A stretch of DNA of 64,000 nt from Sphaerochaeta associata (lineage in GTDB: Bacteria; Spirochaetota; Spirochaetia; Sphaerochaetales; Sphaerochaetaceae), in the NCBI RefSeq assembly GCF_022869165.1, contig NZ_CP094929.1, positions 1,736,001 to 1,800,000 on the forward strand, written 5' to 3'. A program made the position numbers and the translations under genes. Below, in pieces: positions 42,717 through 51,693 of the stretch. The notes under the pieces were generated by a model that worked only from the letters and a program-made list of their open reading frames with translations, did no database searches and was not told the origin of the DNA. The stretch's first letter is position 1. Each line of letters starts with the position of its first letter.

Positions 42717-43138
42717 AAAAGATTGCAGTTGTGTATTACAGTGGTACGGGCAATACGGAAGCCTTGGCAAATGCCTTGGTCGAGGGCGCACAGGAATCAG
42801 GAGCGTCGGTGAAGGTCATCAGTGCAGGCATGTTCTCATCGGATATGCTGGACAGCTACGATGCCTTTGCCTTCGGCTGCCCTGCCATGGGCAGCGAGGC
42901 TTTGGAGGATGAAGTCTTCGAGCCGATGTTTGAATCGCTGTTGGAACACCTTGCAGGGAGAAAGGTGGCTCTGTTCGGCTCCTACGGATGGGGGGACGGC
43001 GAGTGGATGAGGCTGTGGAAAGAAACGACCGTTGAAAGCGGAGCGATTCTGGCCGCAGAGCCCGTAATCGCCTTGGATACTCCCGACCAGAACGCCCTCG
43101 AGGAGGCGAAAGCCCTAGGTGTTGCGCTTGCTCGCTAA
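42713..43138 (+). CDS. Flavodoxin
   Basis: A short-chain flavodoxin (141 residues), FMN-binding electron carrier. The phosphate loop is YYSGTGNTEALA (residues 8-19); aromatic/isoalloxazine loops are FGCPAMGSE and FGSYGWGDGEWM. Often made in place of ferredoxin under iron limitation. Coupled to the DUF3793 gene by ATGA; its last 24 nt overlap the agmatinase gene on the other strand. Confidence 0.94.
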   Translation: MKKIAVVYYSGTGNTEALANALVEGAQESGASVKVISAGMFSSDMLDSYDAFAFGCPAMGSEALEDEVFEPMFESLLEHLAGRKVALFGSYGWGDGEWMRLWKETTVESGAILAAEPVIALDTPDQNALEEAKALGVALAR

Positions 43139-43972
43139 ACCCATCAAGAAATAGACGAGCTTGGCTGCGGTATAGCTAGGATGGTGGAGTTGATTCGGAG
43201 CCAGCTCCACCACGTCCATGCCTATGATTGTCCTTCCCTCAGTCAGGTTTTCAAGCAGGGTGACGGCATCCCACCAAAAAAGCCCACCGGGATCGGGCGT
43301 TCCAGTTGCACTCATCAGGGATGCATCAAATGCATCCACATCGAAAGTGATATAAAGCTTCTTGGGAAAGGTAGGAGGAAGGGTCAAGCCCGATGCATCC
43401 TTTCTTCGATAGAGCGTTGATGCATCGTAATACCCTACCTTGTACTGCTCTCTTGCAGCCAAGTCCTCTTCGCTGTAATTTCTGATTCCCACTTGAAAGA
43501 GAGGGATTCCCGCCTCCACCACACGCCGCATGACACAAGCATGGCTGAACTTGCTTCCTTCATAGGTATCGCGTAAATCCATATGGGCGTCAAATTGCAG
43601 CACTCCGACTTCACCACTGCTCAACAACATATCCAAGGCTGCATTGGTTACCGAATGCTCCCCTCCCAGCAGAACGGGAATGGCATTCCAGAACCGGGCA
43701 TTCTGCATCGCGCTGCTTGCAAGCTGTATCGAATGTTCAACCCCACCGTTGGCGGGAATCGGGTCTGTTGTATGAATTCCAAGGCTGCCTGGATTCCCGT
43801 ACCCTTCCACCAGTCGCTCCAATTGTGAGGAAGCTTCGATGATGGCCCGCGGCCCCTCCTTTGTCCCTCCCATGTAGGAAACAGTCTCCTCCAAAGGGAA
43901 GGGAATTACATGAAATGCAGCAGACTTGGCATCGGCATTGGGGAATTCAGAGTCCAAGAACCAGTGTTGCAT
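43115..43972 (-). CDS. speB: Agmatinase (arginase/ureohydrolase family)
   Basis: Hydrolyses agmatine to putrescine and urea. It has 285 residues with binuclear Mn motifs GGEHS (about 108), DAHMDLRD (about 133) and TFDVDAFD (about 208). The start ATG has AGGAGG 5 nt upstream; GTG one codon earlier is possible. It is the last gene of the polyamine operon, whose first gene makes agmatine, which supports agmatinase over arginase. Confidence 0.93.
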   Translation of the reverse strand: MQHWFLDSEFPNADAKSAAFHVIPFPLEETVSYMGGTKEGPRAIIEASSQLERLVEGYGNPGSLGIHTTDPIPANGGVEHSIQLASSAMQNARFWNAIPVLLGGEHSVTNAALDMLLSSGEVGVLQFDAHMDLRDTYEGSKFSHACVMRRVVEAGIPLFQVGIRNYSEEDLAAREQYKVGYYDASTLYRRKDASGLTLPPTFPKKLYITFDVDAFDASLMSATGTPDPGGLFWWDAVTLLENLTEGRTIIGMDVVELAPNQLHHPSYTAAKLVYFLMGLASKRNT

Positions 43973-43981
43973 CACAGCCTC

Positions 43982-45097
43982 CTACGAGAGCCGTCTTTGA
44001 TAGTCATCAAAGCCGAAGGATTTCACAATCTGATACAGACCGTTGCGTACTATGCCAATATCAGGAAGAGCAATACCATTGAACATGGTGGTTTTTACCA
44101 TGGTGTAGTGCATCATATCACAGAGCATGAGCATGTCCCCGACCTTGGGAGGTTTCTCAAACTCATAGGAACCCACCCAGTCGCCGGCAAGGCAGCTGCA
44201 GCCACCCAGTCTATATCCACCCTCTTTTGTGAGCTTCGCCCCGACTACCACCGGGCAATAGGGCATCTCAAGACAGTCGGGCATGTGTGCAGCGAACGAG
44301 GAGTCCAACATCAAGGTCGTAATGCCCCTGTTCTGCACGATATCCACTATCCTGGTCGCCAGGTACCCTGTTTCCCAGACAAATGCCGCACCGGGCTCCA
44401 CGTAGAGCTTGATATGAGGATGGCGCAGGGAGAAGGATGTAAGAATCGCCTTGAAAAGCTCCAGGTCATACCCTCTTCTGGTAACCAGATGCCCTCCTCC
44501 CAGATTAAGATGCGAGATGAAGGGCAGCAGGTGTCCATAATGCTTCTCTATGGAGACCAGTGTTTGTTCCAGCTCGCCGGCTCCGCTTTCGCAGAGATTG
44601 TGTGCATGCAGGCCTGTGATGCCATGAGGCAGCACCTCAAGGTCCTCGGGCAGCACGCCAAGACGCGATCCACGAGCGCAGGGATCGTACAAAGGTGTTT
44701 CCACTGTTGAGTACAAGGGATTGATCCTCAGGCTTTTCTTGGCGTTTGGACAATCGTTCTTGTGTTTCTCATATTGCGAGAGAGAATTGAACGTGATGTG
44801 CTTGGCAATCCTGGCAATCGTCTCAAACTCACGATCCTGATACACCGGAGCATACGCATGGACTTCACCGAAATAAGGCGAGGCCAAGAGTGCTTCATTC
44901 AACGACGAAGCGGTGGCACCGCATGCAGTCTCTGCAAGCTCGGCAAAGACCGCATGCATGGCAAAGCCCTTCAGGGCGAAGAGAAAAGAGACCGGGACCT
45001 GCTGCTGCAGGTCCTTGATGAGCTGAAGGTTCTTCTCAAAGCGCCCATAGTCCAGGACAAAGGCGGGGGTATGGCTTATCTGGTTGGTATCGAACAT
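43982..45097 (-). CDS. nspC: Carboxynorspermidine/carboxyspermidine decarboxylase
   Basis: PLP enzyme of the alanine-racemase-fold decarboxylases (371 residues). PLP lysine in FLFALKGFAM at about residue 43; HNLCESGAGELE and HLNLGGGHLVTRRGYD at the phosphate and substrate sites; YVEPGAAFVWETGYL; CSCLAGDW with the catalytic Cys of the partner subunit. It removes the carboxyl group to give spermidine (or norspermidine). GGAAGGTAG SD overlapping the stop of the preceding gene. Confidence 0.93.
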   Translation of the reverse strand: MFDTNQISHTPAFVLDYGRFEKNLQLIKDLQQQVPVSFLFALKGFAMHAVFAELAETACGATASSLNEALLASPYFGEVHAYAPVYQDREFETIARIAKHITFNSLSQYEKHKNDCPNAKKSLRINPLYSTVETPLYDPCARGSRLGVLPEDLEVLPHGITGLHAHNLCESGAGELEQTLVSIEKHYGHLLPFISHLNLGGGHLVTRRGYDLELFKAILTSFSLRHPHIKLYVEPGAAFVWETGYLATRIVDIVQNRGITTLMLDSSFAAHMPDCLEMPYCPVVVGAKLTKEGGYRLGGCSCLAGDWVGSYEFEKPPKVGDMLMLCDMMHYTMVKTTMFNGIALPDIGIVRNGLYQIVKSFGFDDYQRRLS

Positions 45098-45100
45098 CGC

Positions 45101-46306
45101 CTACCTTCCAAAGGCAAGCTTGCCATCGACTACGACTTCCCAGGGCAGGCCGAGTGGTCCCAGTTCGGCAAGGAACGGATCGGGATCGAACTGCTCCATA
45201 TTCCATACGCCCCCTTTCTTCCAAATCCCTCGTGCAACCAAACTGGTCCCAAGAGCGGCAGGAACTCCGGTGGTATAGGAGACAGCCTGGGCTTTGGCAT
45301 CCTGATACGCCATCTGATGGCTGCAGTTGTTGAAGATGAAGAGGGTGCGTTCCTTTCCATCCTTGACACCTCTGATCTGGCATCCTATTGAAGTCTGGCC
45401 CTGATAGTTCGGTCCCAAGGAAGAGGGTTCAGGAAGCAAAGCCTTGAGAAACTGCAACGGCTGGATCTCCATACCTTGGTAGTTGATCGGCTCGATGCTG
45501 GTCATCCCGACCTCCTCAAGCACTCGTAGAAAGGTGATGTACTGCTGACTGAAGGTCATCCAAAAACGCGCACGCTTGAGCGTCGGGAAGTGCTTCACCA
45601 GCGACTCAAGTTCTTCATGGAACAGCAGGTAGCTCTCCTTGGATCCAATCCGGGGATAATCGACGTTCTGATGGATTTCAAGCGGCTGGGTCCTCTTCCA
45701 TGTCCCTTCTTCGTAATACCTTCCCGGCTGGGTGATCTCACGGATATTGATCTCAGGGTTAAAGTTCGTGGCAAAACTCTTGCCATGGTCGCCTGCGTTG
45801 CAATCGACGATGTCCAGATAGTGCATCTCATCAAAATAGTGCTTGGCGGCATAGGCGGTGAATACATTGGTCACCCCGGGGTCGAAGCCCGAGCCAAGCA
45901 AGGCTGTCAGGCCTGCCTTCTCGAATTTCTCATTGTACGCCCACTGCCAGGAGTACTCAAAATGCGCTTCGTCCTTTGGTTCATAATTGGCGGTATCCAC
46001 ATAATGCACCCCACAGCGCAGGCACGCCTCCATAATGGTCAGGTCTTGGTACGGCAGTGCTACATTGAGGACTATATCGGCCTTGAACTCCTTGATCAGG
46101 CGCTCTAATGCATCAACATCGTCTGCATCGATGCAGGCGGTCCGAACAGGTACCGGACCCGCTTCCTTTGCTATGGCGTCACACTTCGCCTTGGTCCTGC
46201 TGGCGAGTAGAATCTCTTCGTAAACATCTTCCATCCGGGCTGACTTGCGCACAGCCACATTGCCGACTCCACCGGCTCCTATGATCATCAAGCGTTTCTT
46301 CTGCAT
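45101..46306 (-). CDS. Carboxy(nor)spermidine dehydrogenase/synthase (saccharopine dehydrogenase family)
   Basis: NADPH-dependent enzyme (401 residues) that condenses a diamine with aspartate semialdehyde. Rossmann start LMIIGAGGVGNVAVRKSA; Y-V-D-T-A-N-Y; GSGFDPGVTNVFTAYA; GKSFATNFNPEINIRE. It is recognised mainly by its family and by its place between arginine decarboxylase and nspC; with putrescine as substrate the product is carboxyspermidine. GAGGAG SD. Confidence 0.9.
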   Translation of the reverse strand: MQKKRLMIIGAGGVGNVAVRKSARMEDVYEEILLASRTKAKCDAIAKEAGPVPVRTACIDADDVDALERLIKEFKADIVLNVALPYQDLTIMEACLRCGVHYVDTANYEPKDEAHFEYSWQWAYNEKFEKAGLTALLGSGFDPGVTNVFTAYAAKHYFDEMHYLDIVDCNAGDHGKSFATNFNPEINIREITQPGRYYEEGTWKRTQPLEIHQNVDYPRIGSKESYLLFHEELESLVKHFPTLKRARFWMTFSQQYITFLRVLEEVGMTSIEPINYQGMEIQPLQFLKALLPEPSSLGPNYQGQTSIGCQIRGVKDGKERTLFIFNNCSHQMAYQDAKAQAVSYTTGVPAALGTSLVARGIWKKGGVWNMEQFDPDPFLAELGPLGLPWEVVVDGKLAFGR

Positions 46307-46309
46307 TCT

Positions 46310-48220
46310 TTACTCCTCTTGGTCTGTTTCATAATACGTATACCCTCTCAGGCCCGCTGTATAGGCTGAGATGATCCTTCTCCGCTCCTGCACGGTAATC
46401 CTGCCTTCCTGCACAGCCTTCTCAGCCTTGGTACGAATCATGGTTTCCAAACGCTTGGGTTCGTACTCGACATAGCTGAGCACATCGGCCACCGTATCAC
46501 CCTCCAGCTCGTTGTGAAGGCTGAAATTTCCATCCTCGTAGGTGATGGAGACGACGTTGGTATCACCGAGAAGGTTGTGCAGGTCCCCGAGCGTCTCCTG
46601 GTACGCACCTACCAAAAACACACCGAGGATATAGTCTTCATCCTCTTTTGGCGTATGAAGGGCCAGGGTGTCGCTCACTCCCTTGGCGGTAATGAACTTG
46701 TCGATTTTCCCCTCGCTGTCGCAGGTGATGTCGGACAAGACGGCTTTGCGGTCGGGTTTGGTCTCCAAGCGGTGGATCGGCATGATGGGAAACAGCTGAT
46801 CGATCGCCCACACATCGGGAAGCGATTGAAACAGGCTGAAGTTTCCGTAGTAAATGTCGGAGAGCTGGTGTTCCAGCTTCTGAATTTCCGCTGCATGGAT
46901 ATCGCCGTACTTCTGCTGGATCTCGGCTACTATCGACCAGTACACATGCTCGGCGGCCGCCCTTTCGCGCATATTGACCTTGCCGTACAGAAACTTGTTA
47001 CGAATCTCCTCGCGATAATAGTTCAGGTCGTTGAGGCACTCCTGGGCATTCTTCTCGTTGAGCATGGTGCGTACATACAACAGATTTTCCAGTGCAGGCA
47101 TCAGCATCTGGTCGTAAACAACCTCCTCCCCGTTCTTCCCATCCCAGAAGACGTTGGTATCCAGGATATTCATCAACAAAACCGAATAGTAGGAGACAAG
47201 GGCCCTTCCCGACTCACTGATGATGGTCGGGTGGCTGATTTTCTCCTCCTTGCAGATCGTCATAATCTCCTCGACCACGTCGTCGCAATACTCCTTGGTC
47301 GTGTAGTTTCTGCTGTTGGGGCTGTTGGAGTGGCTGCCGTCATAGTCGATGGCCAACCCGCCGCCGATATCCAAAAGTCCCATGGGAGCGCCTTCCTGCA
47401 CCAAGCCGGCATAGAACCGGGCCGCTTCGGTCGCACCTACACGAATGTCGTGGATATTGGGAATCTGGCTGCCCAGGTGGTAGTGCAGCAGCTTCAGGCA
47501 GTCAAGCATGTTCTCCTTGCGGAGCCGGTCGACGACCTGGATGACCTGTGTCGTATTCAGCCCGAAGACACTTCGATCCCCCCCACTGTCCGTCCAATGT
47601 CCGCTTGCCATCGTCGAGGGCTTCATTCTCAGCCCTATGTTGGGCTTGATGCCCAAGGCGCGCGAACGTTGCAGAATGATTCCTACCTCGCCCGGCATCT
47701 CGACAACCAACACCGTATTGATGCCCAGCTGCAAGCCTTTGAGAGCCAGGTCGATGTACTCCTCGTCCTTGTACCCGTTGCAAATTATATACGCCTCAGG
47801 GTCATCGATATGTGCAAGGGCGATGATGAGTTCGGCTTTGCTGCCGGTCTCAAGTCCGTGATGGTACTGCTGTCCGTATTTGCAAATCTCCTCGACAACC
47901 TGTTGTTGTTGATTGACCTTGATCGGATAGACCCCGCGGTAGGTTCCTTGGTAGCCGGCATCCTGTATGGCATGCAGGAAACTCTCGTTGATGTGTTGGA
48001 TCCTATCATCGAGAATATTGGAAAAGCGTAGAAGCACCGGAAGCTTGAGCCCCCGCTCCTGCAATCCTTTGGCGATGGAGAGCAGGCTGATGGACGATTG
48101 CGGAGACTTGTCCTTCAACCTGACCTCGACCTCGCCTGTTTCCGATATATGAAAATAGCCGTTCCCCCAATCATTGATTCGGTACAGCTTCTCGGCATCA
48201 TGAATGTTCCAGTTCTCCAT
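46310..48220 (-). CDS. speA: Biosynthetic arginine decarboxylase
   Basis: PLP-dependent SpeA-type decarboxylase (636 residues): arginine to agmatine. PLP lysine in GVYPIKVNQQQQVVEE at about residue 100; HYHLGSQI and DIGGGLAIDYDGS in the barrel; SESGRALVSYYSVL; MPIHRL with C-terminal Cys-containing DITCDSEGKIDKF. First gene of the polyamine operon; promoter at 48248-48275 and GGGAG SD. Length and motifs match E. coli-type SpeA. Confidence 0.96.
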   Translation of the reverse strand: MENWNIHDAEKLYRINDWGNGYFHISETGEVEVRLKDKSPQSSISLLSIAKGLQERGLKLPVLLRFSNILDDRIQHINESFLHAIQDAGYQGTYRGVYPIKVNQQQQVVEEICKYGQQYHHGLETGSKAELIIALAHIDDPEAYIICNGYKDEEYIDLALKGLQLGINTVLVVEMPGEVGIILQRSRALGIKPNIGLRMKPSTMASGHWTDSGGDRSVFGLNTTQVIQVVDRLRKENMLDCLKLLHYHLGSQIPNIHDIRVGATEAARFYAGLVQEGAPMGLLDIGGGLAIDYDGSHSNSPNSRNYTTKEYCDDVVEEIMTICKEEKISHPTIISESGRALVSYYSVLLMNILDTNVFWDGKNGEEVVYDQMLMPALENLLYVRTMLNEKNAQECLNDLNYYREEIRNKFLYGKVNMRERAAAEHVYWSIVAEIQQKYGDIHAAEIQKLEHQLSDIYYGNFSLFQSLPDVWAIDQLFPIMPIHRLETKPDRKAVLSDITCDSEGKIDKFITAKGVSDTLALHTPKEDEDYILGVFLVGAYQETLGDLHNLLGDTNVVSITYEDGNFSLHNELEGDTVADVLSYVEYEPKRLETMIRTKAEKAVQEGRITVQERRRIISAYTAGLRGYTYYETDQEE

Positions 48221-48247
48221 AGGCTCTCCCTTGTTGCTATTCTCTCA

Positions 48248-48275
48248 TACTATAGCAGAAAAAGGGAGTGATGCA
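48248..48275 (-). promoter_or_regulatory. Promoter of the polyamine operon
   Basis: GTGCAT (48270-48275), 16-bp spacer, TATAGT (48248-48253), about 28 nt before the speA ATG. Confidence 0.5.
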
Positions 48276-48503
48276 CACAGAGCCTAGCATTTCACTGGGG
48301 AAGACGTACGAAGTATGGATAAAGCCCTTTGGCATAGTGTCTTTTGCATTAGAATTTACCCTTTTCATAAAACATATTATAAAGATGGAACACACCTTTT
48401 ACACATCTTGCGTGAGCACTCCGCTTGACAAAACCTTACAAAGAGTGGATTATCTAATTGATATCATTTTAATATCTTTATGAATCACATCGGAGGCGTT
48501 CAT

Positions 48504-49514
48504 ATGAATGAACCTGTCTATTCCCAAGAGAAAGTATTGAACACAGCTGCACATGGACTGGCATTCCTGTTGATCAACACTGCCCTGATCATTCTCTGCT
48601 TCTTTCTCTTCATCTACGGTGTGGCAGCCGACATGCCTACACTCCTGCGCATTCTTGTCCTGACGGCAAGCTCGCTCTATGGTTTTATTGTCGGTCCCGT
48701 ACTGTACGCCGGACTCAAGATAGTAAAACCCAATGAGGCGTTGGTGCTCACCTTGTTCGGCAAGTACTACGGCACGCTCAAGAAAGAGGGTTTTTTCTGG
48801 GTCAATCCGTTTGTCAGTGCCATAAATCCGGCTTCGAGTCCCGACTCTTCAAGTGCAACGGCCAAACCCGAGGTAAAGACTGAGGGCGGGAAAACCACTA
48901 CGGCCTACACCATCCAGTTCCCCAAGAAGAAAATCTCCCTGAAAGCAATGACGTTGAACAATGACAAGCAGAAAGTCAATGATGCATTGGGCAATCCGAT
49001 CATCATCGGTGTGGTGGTCATCTGGAAGGTTGTCGATACGGCAAAGGCCGTGTTCAGCGTAGACAACTATGTGGAGTATCTCTCCATCCAGTGTGATTCG
49101 GCGCTCCGCAACGTCGTACGCCTGTTTCCCTACGATTCGGATGAGGATGAGGATGAGAAGTCTCTGCGCGGCAGCAGCAAGGAAGTAGCGCAGGACCTGC
49201 TGCGTGAACTTCAGTCAAAGGTTGAAGTTGCAGGGCTACAGATCATCGAGGCCAGGATCACCCACCTCTCCTATGCACCGGAGATTGCTGCAGCCATGTT
49301 GCAGCGACAGCAGGCATCGGCCATCATTGCTGCACGACAGAAGATTGTGGAAGGTGCTGTCGGCATGGTGGAAATGGCCCTTGAGCAGTTGAACAAGAAC
49401 GGCGTGGTCACCCTTGATGAAGAGCGCAAGGCTTCGATGGTGAGCAACCTCATGGTTGTGCTGTGCGGCAACCGTGATGTCCAGCCTATTGTAAACAGCG
49501 GCTCACTCTATTAA
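48504..49514 (+). CDS. SPFH/band-7 (stomatin-prohibitin) membrane protein
   Basis: A 336-residue protein. Two N-terminal hydrophobic segments (about 22-48 and 52-75) anchor an SPFH domain ([30 protein letters not shown] ... about 80-290) with [20 protein letters not shown] and a coiled-coil Ala-rich stretch. The start is [10 protein letters not shown], with GGAGG 8-12 nt upstream. Members of this group are usually followed by a small Arc-type protein, as here. Role unknown; membrane microdomain organisation is the general family theme. Upstream (48276-48503) is AT-rich with no gene. Confidence 0.87.
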   Translation: MNEPVYSQEKVLNTAAHGLAFLLINTALIILCFFLFIYGVAADMPTLLRILVLTASSLYGFIVGPVLYAGLKIVKPNEALVLTLFGKYYGTLKKEGFFWVNPFVSAINPASSPDSSSATAKPEVKTEGGKTTTAYTIQFPKKKISLKAMTLNNDKQKVNDALGNPIIIGVVVIWKVVDTAKAVFSVDNYVEYLSIQCDSALRNVVRLFPYDSDEDEDEKSLRGSSKEVAQDLLRELQSKVEVAGLQIIEARITHLSYAPEIAAAMLQRQQASAIIAARQKIVEGAVGMVEMALEQLNKNGVVTLDEERKASMVSNLMVVLCGNRDVQPIVNSGSLY

Positions 49515-49538
49515 TCGAGCGGGAAAGGATGATGACGT

Positions 49539-49724
49539 ATGGATGCAAAGGATAAAGCGAAGAAGCAAGTATTGCTGCGTCTTTCGTCATCACTGTGGGA
49601 AGAGTTGGCGAAATGGGCCGATGACGATTTTCGCTCGATCAACGGGCAAATTGAGTACCTTCTCACCGATGCCGTCAAAAAGCGCAGAAACAAGGCATTC
49701 GAGGAAGAGCCTATTGAATCGTGA
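49539..49724 (+). CDS. Arc-like ribbon-helix-helix small protein
   Basis: A 61-residue protein: QVLLRLSSSLWEELAKWADDDFRSINGQIEYLLTDAV has the strand and two-helix pattern of Arc/MetJ-type DNA-binding proteins (R, then SLWEELAKWA, then SINGQIEYLL). It lies 24 nt after the SPFH gene, a conserved pairing, with a terminator 20 nt downstream. It may regulate the pair. Confidence 0.82.
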   Translation: MDAKDKAKKQVLLRLSSSLWEELAKWADDDFRSINGQIEYLLTDAVKKRRNKAFEEEPIES

Positions 49725-49742
49725 AGCCTTTATGGAAGTTCT

Positions 49743-49772
49743 CCCCTCATCCACTTCGGGTGAGGGTTTTTC
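49743..49772 (+). terminator. Terminator of the SPFH-Arc operon
   Basis: CCCTCA/TGAGGG arms (49744-49749 and 49761-49766), the inner CC/GG pairs around CACTTCGG, then TTTTT. Confidence 0.85.
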
Positions 49773-49784
49773 TTGCATCGAAGC

Positions 49785-49808
49785 GGAGGCGGCATTGCCG
49801 CCGCCTCC
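49785..49808. repeat. GC-rich hairpin after the 5'-nucleotidase gene
   Basis: Nine-base arms GGAGGCGGC and GCCGCCTCC around a 6-nt loop. On the minus strand it follows the nucleotidase stop by 31 nt but has no T run, so it may be a processing or stabilising stem rather than an intrinsic terminator. Confidence 0.55.
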
Positions 49809-49839
49809 AATGTATCGATGTATCGATGCTCTCTGCTTC

Positions 49840-51624
49840 CTACTTGATTACACCCTGTTTCTTGAGTTCATCGATATTCAGCGACTTGGCATACGGTACT
49901 TCGAGCTTGCCTTCGTTGACCATCTTGATCACCTGGTCGCGATACGGCGAGGCAAGATTTACACCTGTGATTTTCCAGTTGTTGTCCACCTTTGGGGTGA
50001 TGGTACCCTGTGCCTTGATGTACTCAACCAGCATGTCGCGGATGGAGTTTGGACTCTCCCACTCCTTCGTTCCTGCCACCAATTTTTGGGCCTTCAGAGC
50101 CGATGAGTAGCGGTAGTTGTTGACTGCCAGGGTAAGACGCTGGTCGTTGGCAAGCGGCTTTCCCTTGAACATCACATTGCGGATGCGGCTTCCCACCGGT
50201 TTGGAGAGGTCTATTTCATAGTCGACTCCACTGAACATATCGTACAAGTATCCGGGTTTCTCCGGATTGAAGCTGATCGAGATGTCACCCGGTTTCCACT
50301 GGTTGTAACAAGCTGCAGACCACTCCATGTAGGCCTTCAGCTCGGCACCGGTAACTTCAACGCGATAGAGGGTGTTGTCGTACTTGTAGATGCCGAAGAT
50401 GGTTCCATAATTGATGTCACCCTTGGGAATATCACTGGTGTCGGCAAACAGGGCGGCGGCTGAAACATCGGCACCACTGTTCATCAGCTGCACGGTGTTG
50501 ATCAAATCCATGACCGCGGTATCGCGAAGCTTGCCTTCGGGAATTCCAAGAATCTCATTCTTCGGCTGGAAATCAACAGAAGCCTTACCGAAGATGCCGC
50601 CGCTTGGCTTTCCATCAGCCGAGGGAGCACCACCGGAGATGAAGTCCCTTGTTGCCTTGTGTGCTTCGGCGATGAAGGCGTTCTTGCGGATGAAATCGCT
50701 TGGTTCATAGTTAGCCATATCGACCAGCTCAATCTTTCGGTCGACAATCTCGCGCTTCTCGTTGAGTGCCAGATCGATGCGGATCACCTCCCTTCCAAGG
50801 TTCCTCGCTCCGCCTATGACGGTATTTTTGCGGATTTCCTTGATCGCATTATGGTCATGGCCGACGATCAGGACATCAACCTCGGGGCAAAGCTCCAGGA
50901 TGCTGTTCGCTCCGTCGCTGCCGCCTTCCTCGTCATATTCTGGATAGATCCCCACATGCGAGACTACGACGATGACATCGACCTTGTCCTTGATGATGTC
51001 CACCACCCTGCGCGCGGCCTGTCCTACGGGTGCATAGATGAACGGATCGGTTTTCTCACCATCCCAGCGGGGCGCGTTGGGATTGGTAAGACCGATGATG
51101 CCGATTTTTATACCTGACCGCTCGATGATGGTATACGGCTTGGCTGCCATGGTTCCATCGACCCTGGCAAGGTTCGCTGCAAGAATCGGGAAGTTGGCAA
51201 GCGCTTGGATGCGGGAAATAAGATTCTGGCCGAAGTTGAACTCATGGTTGCCCAGCGTCATGGCATCGTACTCGAGCAGGTTCATCGCACGCATGACCGG
51301 GTGCTCCCCCTCGCGCTTGTTGTACAGGTCATCGGTCATGATGTTGCCTTGGATGGTATCGCCGTTGTCGACCAGCACGACATTGTTCTCTTCTCGTCGC
51401 ACCTGCTCTACATAGGTGGCGATTCTGGCCATGCCGTTGTTGGTGGTGTCCTTGTCATTCTCATAGCTGAACCCCCATACATTACCGTGTAAATCGGTGG
51501 TGGCCAGAATGACGAGGTTCTGAGCACTGGGAATCTCAATGGTGGGTTGAGATGCCAGGAAACTCAACGAAAGGCAGAACAAAAGCAACACTAGAACCGT
51601 TGTTTTCAATCCTTTCTTGTTCAT
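49840..51624 (-). CDS. Exported 5'-nucleotidase/2',3'-cyclic phosphodiesterase family protein
   Basis: A 594-residue exported enzyme (signal peptide residues about 1-25, LLFCLSLSFLASQ). Metallophosphatase domain: TTDLHGN, DNGDTIQGN, GNHEFNFG, VVVSHVG, GHDHN; then the C-terminal substrate domain with DLINTVQLMNSGAD and YRVEVTGAELKAYMEWSA. It releases phosphate and nucleosides from nucleotides in the periplasm, feeding salvage (compare Udp and UPRT). The start is the second ATG (51624), 6 nt after AGGAG; the first ATG is too close. Confidence 0.92.
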   Translation of the reverse strand: MNKKGLKTTVLVLLLFCLSLSFLASQPTIEIPSAQNLVILATTDLHGNVWGFSYENDKDTTNNGMARIATYVEQVRREENNVVLVDNGDTIQGNIMTDDLYNKREGEHPVMRAMNLLEYDAMTLGNHEFNFGQNLISRIQALANFPILAANLARVDGTMAAKPYTIIERSGIKIGIIGLTNPNAPRWDGEKTDPFIYAPVGQAARRVVDIIKDKVDVIVVVSHVGIYPEYDEEGGSDGANSILELCPEVDVLIVGHDHNAIKEIRKNTVIGGARNLGREVIRIDLALNEKREIVDRKIELVDMANYEPSDFIRKNAFIAEAHKATRDFISGGAPSADGKPSGGIFGKASVDFQPKNEILGIPEGKLRDTAVMDLINTVQLMNSGADVSAAALFADTSDIPKGDINYGTIFGIYKYDNTLYRVEVTGAELKAYMEWSAACYNQWKPGDISISFNPEKPGYLYDMFSGVDYEIDLSKPVGSRIRNVMFKGKPLANDQRLTLAVNNYRYSSALKAQKLVAGTKEWESPNSIRDMLVEYIKAQGTITPKVDNNWKITGVNLASPYRDQVIKMVNEGKLEVPYAKSLNIDELKKQGVIK

Positions 51625-51640
51625 CATGCACTCCTTTTTC

Positions 51641-51657
51641 CGGTTGCCAGGCAACCG
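51641..51657. promoter_or_regulatory. Palindrome CGGTTGCC-A-GGCAACCG before the 5'-nucleotidase SD
   Basis: An exact 17-nt odd palindrome just upstream of the SD (AAAAAGGAG) of the 51624 gene. As DNA it could be an operator; as RNA, an 8-bp stem next to the ribosome-binding site. Confidence 0.5.
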
Positions 51658-51671
51658 ATTTGTGTGATTAA

Positions 51672-51685
51672 GCAGTATCTACTGC
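51672..51685. promoter_or_regulatory. Palindrome GCAGTA-TC-TACTGC upstream of the 5'-nucleotidase
   Basis: An exact 14-nt palindrome 15 bp upstream of the previous one, in the space between the YwqK-like gene and the nucleotidase. Possibly a second operator or the 3' hairpin of the upstream operon; no T run follows. Confidence 0.4.
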
Positions 51686-51693
51686 CGAAAACC

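Noticed and set aside
46514-48031. Long open frame (505 codons) on the plus strand opposite speA
   Set aside because: speA on the other strand has full family motifs; the plus-strand frame is a codon-bias shadow with no recognisable protein features. The same holds for long frames opposite atpA (4079-5347), malQ (55927-57336) and mutS2 (9919-11067).
48268-48483. 71-codon plus-strand ORF upstream of the SPFH gene
   Set aside because: It has no SD and an unusual composition, and it ends inside the AT-rich promoter region; more likely non-coding.
49809-49830. Short tandem GTATCGAT repeats
   Set aside because: Only two copies of 8 bp after the nucleotidase gene; too short to interpret. No CRISPR-like array was found anywhere in the window.
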